From the NCBI GenBank assembly GCA_003452275.1, contig DMIT01000032.1, positions 1 to 9,958 on the forward strand: DNA of 9,958 nucleotides, written 5' to 3'. The notes beneath the pieces were generated by a model that did no database searches, was not told the DNA's origin, and saw only the letters and a list, made by a program, of their open reading frames with translations. Both the position numbers and the translations under genes were made by a program. This stretch comes from Rhodospirillaceae bacterium. GTDB taxonomy: Bacteria; Pseudomonadota; Alphaproteobacteria; Micavibrionales; Micavibrionaceae. Shown here piece after piece: positions 6,520 through 9,958 of this stretch; position 1 is the first letter of the stretch; each line of letters opens with the position of its first letter.

Positions 6520-7095
6520 TTATTTCTGGCGATAAACATGGAAGGTTTTTTGGTGGGGGTAGAGGGTTTTCACCGAGATGATGTCGTCGGGTTCCCATCC
6601 GTCGCCCAGTTTGAAGCGGTTGGAGGTGACGAGGGTGCCGGGTTTTAATTCCTCATGCAGTTTCTTCCCCATGGATTCCATCTGGAAGATGGTTAAATAC
6701 ATCACGACGGCATTAGCGTGCCCCAGATGATAGCTGAAGAAATCCTGACTGACATAGTCAATATTTTTAAGTCTATAGAGCTTTTTGAAGCCGTTTGCCC
6801 ACAGAAGCGCGGTTTTGGAGATTTCCAGCCCGATAATGCGTGCCTCCGGCAAAGCCCGCGCGATGTCACGGGTGAAAAGCCCGTTTCCCGACCCCATATC
6901 GACAATGGTAAAGGGTTCGGGGCCGCTATGTCTGGCATATTCTGCTTTCAGTAATGCTATGATACGTTTGCGGATGGCGGGGGCCGTCCGGATATTAGGG
7001 ATTCCTTTGTTAAAGATCAAAGCATAGGCATCCCATAACAGGACAAACAGGAAGATCCAGCGCAAGACATTATCGACAAACCATTTGATCGTCAC
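6520..7095 (-). CDS. Membrane-anchored class I SAM-dependent methyltransferase (FAM173/ATPSCKMT-like)
   Basis: The start is a GTG at 7095-7093, because GGGAGGA (complement of 7102-7108) lies 6 bases upstream. A longer frame from a TTG at 7119 would place that site inside the gene. The product has 191 residues. Residues 10-28 form a hydrophobic membrane anchor. The Rossmann-type methyltransferase fold follows, with motif I VDMGSGNG (65-72) for SAM binding, the acidic end of strand 2 at GLEIS (Glu91), SQDFF at the next strand, and a strand with NAVVMYL. The C-terminal part (LHEELKPGTLVTSNRF, then GWEPDDI) matches the layout of the FAM173 group, whose mitochondrial members methylate lysines of ATP synthase c subunit and the ADP/ATP carrier. 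The motif after strand 4 is not the Asn-Pro-Pro-Tyr of nucleic-acid N-methyltransferases. A membrane-protein lysine target is inferred from the family. The gene runs convergent to lepA. Confidence 0.8.
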   Translation of the reverse strand: MTIKWFVDNVLRWIFLFVLLWDAYALIFNKGIPNIRTAPAIRKRIIALLKAEYARHSGPEPFTIVDMGSGNGLFTRDIARALPEARIIGLEISKTALLWANGFKKLYRLKNIDYVSQDFFSYHLGHANAVVMYLTIFQMESMGKKLHEELKPGTLVTSNRFKLGDGWEPDDIISVKTLYPHQKTFHVYRQK

Positions 7096-7131
7096 TGTGC
7101 TTCCTCCCTTGAAAGACAAATGAAGCTTTTC

Positions 7132-7137
7132 ATTATA
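7132..7137 (-). promoter_or_regulatory. Possible -10 element for the methyltransferase gene
   Basis: A perfect TATAAT on the minus strand lies about 37 bases before the GTG start. No clear -35 hexamer is found 16-18 bases further upstream, so the call rests on the -10 alone. Confidence 0.35.
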
Positions 7138-7251
7138 CAGGCCGTCACCATACCATAGGCTTGGGCGTCACATATCCCCCTTTTTGACCGGCGATCAAAA
7201 TAATTGCGGTTTTACTGGACTCTTCGCCTGCGGCACCCTAAATTCCATCTT

Positions 7252-7674
7252 ATGATTGGATTTATATTGCGATTTCTCAAAGGCATTATTCTGGGATGGA
7301 TCATGTCATTGATCTTTTTTCTGGTCAAACGTATGCTGGCCAAAGCCTTTGGCGCGGATATGCTTGATCCGCAGGCCCATAACCGCACCACACCCCAGCA
7401 ACGCCCCTCTTCTTCCCAACCCTATTCCCGGCACACCGCCAATCAAAACACTTTGGACGTCGTTGAAACCATGTGGGTGGGCATGAGTGCGGATCAACTG
7501 CGGGCAGCTTTCGGAGTGCCGCTTTCAAAAGAAAATATTGCAGGGGGCGAAGTATGGATCTATGCCAACCTGAACGGTCAAGGCGTGCAAACAGCGATTA
7601 CCATTCAAAATAATCTTGTCGCCCACTGGCAGGACATTCGCACCCCACCATCTTCCAGAGCATCGCCTTTATAA
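7252..7674 (+). CDS. Membrane-anchored protein with BamE/SmpA-like C-terminal domain, 140 residues
   Basis: The ATG at 7252 is preferred. The frame could extend to a TTG at 7204, but those 16 residues are basic and irregular and no Shine-Dalgarno sequence precedes either start. Residues 2-25 are strongly hydrophobic and make a membrane anchor, followed by the basic KRMLAK, which favours a cytoplasmic or short-loop side just after it. Residues 40-66 are a Pro/Ser/Gln-rich linker. Residues 72-128 (MWVGMSADQLRAAFGVP, then GGEVWIYANLNGQG) fit the pattern of SmpA/OmlA/BamE-like small domains: a Gly-Met-Thr/Ser helix followed by a Trp-containing beta hairpin. BamE itself is an outer-membrane lipoprotein, whereas this protein lacks a lipobox, so only the fold is suggested. 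The gene lies divergent from the methyltransferase. Confidence 0.7.
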   Translation: MIGFILRFLKGIILGWIMSLIFFLVKRMLAKAFGADMLDPQAHNRTTPQQRPSSSQPYSRHTANQNTLDVVETMWVGMSADQLRAAFGVPLSKENIAGGEVWIYANLNGQGVQTAITIQNNLVAHWQDIRTPPSSRASPL

Positions 7675-7810
7675 GCGGCTTGTGCCCCTTGCCTATTGCA
7701 GCGAATAATTCTATCCTTGCTCAGACGTCCAATGACCGGAAAGCTTTTGCTATGCAATCATCACCCCCCAATTGTCGTAATATTAAAGTTCCATTCCTGT
7801 GGATCACTCA

Positions 7811-7890
7811 AAAATTAACCACGAAGTTCACGAAGAAGAATAAGAAACACGAAGCTTTATTCCTGTCTGTGCCTCCCTCTGTGGTAAAAT
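7811..7890. repeat. Dispersed repeat with CACGAAG units and inverted ends
   Basis: CACGAAG occurs three times (7820-7826, 7829-7835, 7848-7854). The element begins with TTAACCAC and ends with GTGGTAAAA, so ACCAC (7818-7822) is the inverse of GTGGT (7881-7885). I recognise this form (ACCACGAAG...CACGAAG...GTGGT) as a type of intergenic repeat seen in many bacterial genomes. Translated on the minus strand it gives the familiar FFVNFVVNF wording. Confidence 0.55.
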
Positions 7891-7905
7891 CCTCTCTAAA
7901 ACTCC

Positions 7906-7934
7906 CCGTCATTCCAGCGAAAGCTGGAATCCAG
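7906..7934. repeat. Palindromic intergenic repeat of the 'VIPAKAGIQ' type
   Basis: ATTCCAGC (7911-7918) and GCTGGAAT (7923-7930) form a perfect 8-bp stem closed by a GAAA tetraloop, preceded by CGTC. This is the common CGTCATTCC(N)nGGAATCCAG repeat found in many proteobacteria. It is typically mistranslated as VIPAKAGIQ on one strand and WIPAFAGMT on the other, and both are present here. A second small hairpin, TCCAGA/TCTGGA (7930-7944), follows directly. Confidence 0.75.
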
Positions 7935-7943
7935 AAAATCTGG

Positions 7944-9479
7944 ATGCAGGCGCAAACGGCAACATTCTGGATTGCCGCGTCGCTATCGCTCCTCGCAATA
8001 ACGTCAGGGGTGGCTGTGGCGGCGATCAATATTCCCTTTACCATCAATCTGTCTGAAACTGTGACAGTCACCGGAACACCCCGTATTTCTGTCGATGTCG
8101 GCGGAAACCAACGTTTTGCAAATTATACTTCAGGCACTGGCACCAATGCCCTCACCTTTACCCTCTCCCCAACCATCGGTGATGTTGATCTCGATGGGAT
8201 CACTGTTTCATCACCCATTGATCTCAATGGCGGAACCATCAAAGACACATCAGGCAATGATGCCACTCTCACTTTTACCCCGCCCAATACGGCAGGCATT
8301 AAAGTTAACTATCCATCTCTCGGCATGGATTTTACCAACGGAACAGCAGGGCGATATACTCTTAATGGCACTGCCTATAATGATCTATCTTCTTTCCTCA
8401 CTGCCTCAGGCGGAACCTTCGCACGTAACAGCATTGCGACCTATTATGATTCAACGGGCATTCTGAAAACAGCATCCGCCAACACCCCGCGCTTTGATTA
8501 TGATCCGGTCACTCATGCCGCCAAAGGTATCCTCATCGAGGAAAACAGGACGAACATTATACGTTCATCAGAGGCCTTCTCGGGAACAGGATGGGTCGTT
8601 GATGGAGCAATATTAAACGTAGGAGGAACTACGCCCTCTGGTGGAAGCAATGCAACATCGATTTCTAAAGGCTCCGGAAATAATAGAATTTATTGTTTTG
8701 ATAACTCTGGTGTAACTGGCTCAAAGATATTTTCAATTTTTGTTAAATCAAATGCAGGAAACACATTTTCAGTTTCAGCAGTAGGTGGCTTATCCCCCTC
8801 TGGCATAACCAGTATAAATACTTCAACAGGAATGATTACCAGCTCGAATCCGGCTACCACAAGCACTGCAATAGGGAATGGTTGGTTTCGTCTTACCATT
8901 CAGGTATCAGTGCTTACAGCTAGTGGAAACTCTACCTATTGGCAGATATCTGGCCCGTTAGATAGCATATTTATTTGGGGCGCACAATTCGAACAAGGCA
9001 CATTCGCCACTTCCTACATCCCCACAACCACAGCAGCGGTAACACGGGCGGCGGATATTTTATTAGTCCCCATGCAGCCAGCCATCGGCATAACAAGCGG
9101 GACATCTTTTATTCATGGAAATCTGGGGCGCGGAGGCTATCAAATTGCAGGAAACAGCGTTTATTTAGATTTGCTGGGTACCGATAATACAGGAATGGCT
9201 GGCTTTGCCAGAAACTCAACAGGAAATATATTGGTAGCGCCCCCCCTTAGCGGAAAATCAAAATTTGCGGCGGCTTACGGCGGCGGGAAATCATATACAA
9301 TCGCCGATGGCGGGCCGATCAATTCTGCGAATGGCATTCCTGACCTTTCATCAAACTCGATACTCCATCTGGGGACTAAATTTGATGCGGGTGCAGCTTT
9401 TATTAACAATACAATCCGTCGCTTTAATTATTATCCCTTATTGCTGGAAAACACACAACTACAGCTTTTGACCCAGTAA
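7944..9479 (+). CDS. Secreted surface protein: Ig-like repeat plus phage tail/spike-type module
   Basis: The frame is open from 7680, but residues encoded before 7944 come from dispersed repeats and lack protein character. I take the ATG at 7944 (511 residues); ATG 7752 or GTG 7881 remain possible, and no good Shine-Dalgarno sequence precedes any of them. Residues 8-26 form a signal-peptide-like core ending in AVA, though with no basic residue before it. Residues 27-119 resemble one bacterial Ig-like/SWM repeat (SETVTVTGTPRISVDVGG, GGTIKDTSGNDATLTF). From about 120 on, the protein reads like phage tail or head-spike proteins of alphaproteobacterial prophages: RFDYDPVT (183-190), GILIEENRTN, IWGAQFEQGTFATSYIPTT, AAVTRAAD. 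A LamG-like part ends in RRFNYYPLLLENTQLQLLT. These modules usually bind carbohydrate. No other phage gene is in the window. A role in adhesion or decoy binding is inference. Confidence 0.75.
   Translation: MQAQTATFWIAASLSLLAITSGVAVAAINIPFTINLSETVTVTGTPRISVDVGGNQRFANYTSGTGTNALTFTLSPTIGDVDLDGITVSSPIDLNGGTIKDTSGNDATLTFTPPNTAGIKVNYPSLGMDFTNGTAGRYTLNGTAYNDLSSFLTASGGTFARNSIATYYDSTGILKTASANTPRFDYDPVTHAAKGILIEENRTNIIRSSEAFSGTGWVVDGAILNVGGTTPSGGSNATSISKGSGNNRIYCFDNSGVTGSKIFSIFVKSNAGNTFSVSAVGGLSPSGITSINTSTGMITSSNPATTSTAIGNGWFRLTIQVSVLTASGNSTYWQISGPLDSIFIWGAQFEQGTFATSYIPTTTAAVTRAADILLVPMQPAIGITSGTSFIHGNLGRGGYQIAGNSVYLDLLGTDNTGMAGFARNSTGNILVAPPLSGKSKFAAAYGGGKSYTIADGGPINSANGIPDLSSNSILHLGTKFDAGAAFINNTIRRFNYYPLLLENTQLQLLTQ
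7965..8005. repeat. Dispersed repeat of the 'GATTGC...CGTCGC...CTCGCAAT' type
   Basis: The stretch has ATTGC (7971-7975) and GCAAT (7995-7999) as inverted ends, with CGTCGCTATCGCTCCTCG between them. This matches a dispersed repeat common in alphaproteobacteria and some other lineages, usually read on the minus strand as VIARSD/VIARSE. In the plus frame of the next gene it encodes FWIAASLSLLAITS, the hydrophobic core of a signal peptide. Confidence 0.65.
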
Positions 9480-9537
9480 AGGCCGCCGCACAAATACATA
9501 ATAAAACAATAAAATAGCCAAAAAACTGCTAATCATC

Positions 9538-9566
9538 TTGGTAAACGGGCTGGGGAATGTTAAAAG
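9538..9566 (+). promoter_or_regulatory. Weak candidate promoter for the transporter gene
   Basis: TTGGTA (9538-9543) and TAAAAG (9561-9566) are 17 bases apart, upstream of the ATG at 9594. Both hexamers are imperfect. The AT-rich gap 9480-9593 shows no terminator hairpin for the preceding gene. Confidence 0.28.
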
Positions 9567-9593
9567 AAATCTCAAGAAACAGAGAGAGTCTTT

Positions 9594-9958
9594 ATGTCCA
9601 AATTTGCACGCCTCAATCCGTCTGCGCCGCTGGTTGCCTCAAGCATTGCCATTAGTTTTATTGCAATTTGCCTGTTGGTTTTTGTCCTGAACCAAGCCCG
9701 CGCCATTATCATTCCTTTCGTGATTGCGGTCTTTGTGTGGTATCTGATTAATGCGATTGCGCGCGGCATCAGCCTGATTCCGGCGATTGGCCCGATGATT
9801 CCGCGTTTTACACGGTTTACGCTGGCGATTTTGGCCTTATGCGCGATGTTGGCGGGAATTGGCACCCTTATCAGCCGCAATATCGCCGACGTGATAACCG
9901 CCGCCCCGCATTATCAGGAAAATTTCCAGCCCATCATCCAGAAAGTCATTCTGTGGTT
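9594..9958 (+). CDS. AI-2E family transporter (3' end missing)
   Basis: The ATG at 9594 is preceded by the purine-rich AGAGAGAG about 5 bases upstream. The 121 visible residues run off the window edge. The start has a short polar leader and three hydrophobic helices at about residues 12-31, 37-53 and 74-93. The second helix carries the family wording (ARAIIIPFVIAVFVWYLINAI), matching the N-terminal RPVLLPFLLALVLAYLLNPL pattern of AI-2E/PerM/YtrI-type permeases (PF01594), which usually have about 350 residues and 7-8 helices. The following segment (SRNIADVITAAPHYQENFQPII) fits the amphipathic region after helix 3. Members export or import varied small molecules, including AI-2 and sodium/proton exchange, so the substrate cannot be named. 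It is separated from the preceding surface protein by 114 bases. Confidence 0.85.
   Translation, partial: MSKFARLNPSAPLVASSIAISFIAICLLVFVLNQARAIIIPFVIAVFVWYLINAIARGISLIPAIGPMIPRFTRFTLAILALCAMLAGIGTLISRNIADVITAAPHYQENFQPIIQKVILW

Noticed and set aside
7680..7943. N-terminal extension of the surface protein from a TTG at 7680.
   Set aside because: The extra 88 residues are translations of two dispersed repeats (TTKFTKK, VIPAKAGIQ) and unstructured sequence, with no Shine-Dalgarno site. An open frame alone is not enough.
7811..7944. CRISPR-like array because of repeated CACGAAG and palindromes.
   Set aside because: Repeat units are only 7 bases, irregularly spaced, and there are no equal-length spacers or cas genes.
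7808..8071. 87-residue minus-strand frame across the repeat cluster.
   Set aside because: It reads VIARSD, WIPAFAGMT and FVVNF, the known false translations of intergenic repeats.

Overview
The window is a chromosomal segment of an alphaproteobacterium. The best evidence is the full-length LepA (elongation factor 4), whose sequence is of alphaproteobacterial type. The gram-negative lipoprotein signal, the AI-2E-type permease and the dispersed palindromic repeats of the 'VIPAKAGIQ' kind fit this. I cannot name the genus; a Micavibrio-like or other deep-branching lineage is only a guess. Base composition is uneven: the genes before 1923 and the small lipoprotein at 5866-6294 are visibly AT-rich, while lepA is GC-richer.

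Layout. (1) 1-1923: two AT-rich, alanine-rich, mostly helical proteins that I do not recognise. The first is cut by the window edge. The second has its own sigma70-like promoter and a strong terminator. (2) 1939-3927: terminator, gene-free leader of about 270 bases with a promoter and a small folded element, then a 562-residue protein with a long helical N-terminal region, a threefold short repeat, one weak membrane segment and a Pro/Ala-rich tail. (3) 3958-5790: lepA, whose ribosome-binding site lies inside a small hairpin. (4) 5757-6478: a 689-bp unit bounded by exact 33-bp direct repeats. The first copy is the 3' end of lepA and the second restores the same codons and a stop. Between them lie an outer-membrane lipoprotein gene and a bidirectional terminator. 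This looks like a small inserted cassette at the lepA 3' end. (5) 6520-7095, minus strand: a membrane-anchored class I methyltransferase resembling the FAM173/ATPSCKMT group. (6) 7252-7674: a small membrane-anchored protein with a BamE/SmpA-like C-terminal domain. (7) 7811-8005: three unrelated dispersed-repeat types packed end to end. The last one is read in frame as the signal peptide of the next gene. (8) 7944-9479: a surface protein combining one bacterial Ig-like repeat with a phage tail/spike-type module. (9) 9594 to the end: the start of an AI-2E family transporter.

No single pathway links these genes. The most notable structures are the repeat-bounded cassette at lepA, the repeat-derived signal peptide on a phage-like orphan surface protein, and the structured regions before lepA and before the 2239 gene. 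Starts at 850, 2239 and 7095 were chosen from Shine-Dalgarno spacing. The start at 7944 is uncertain.
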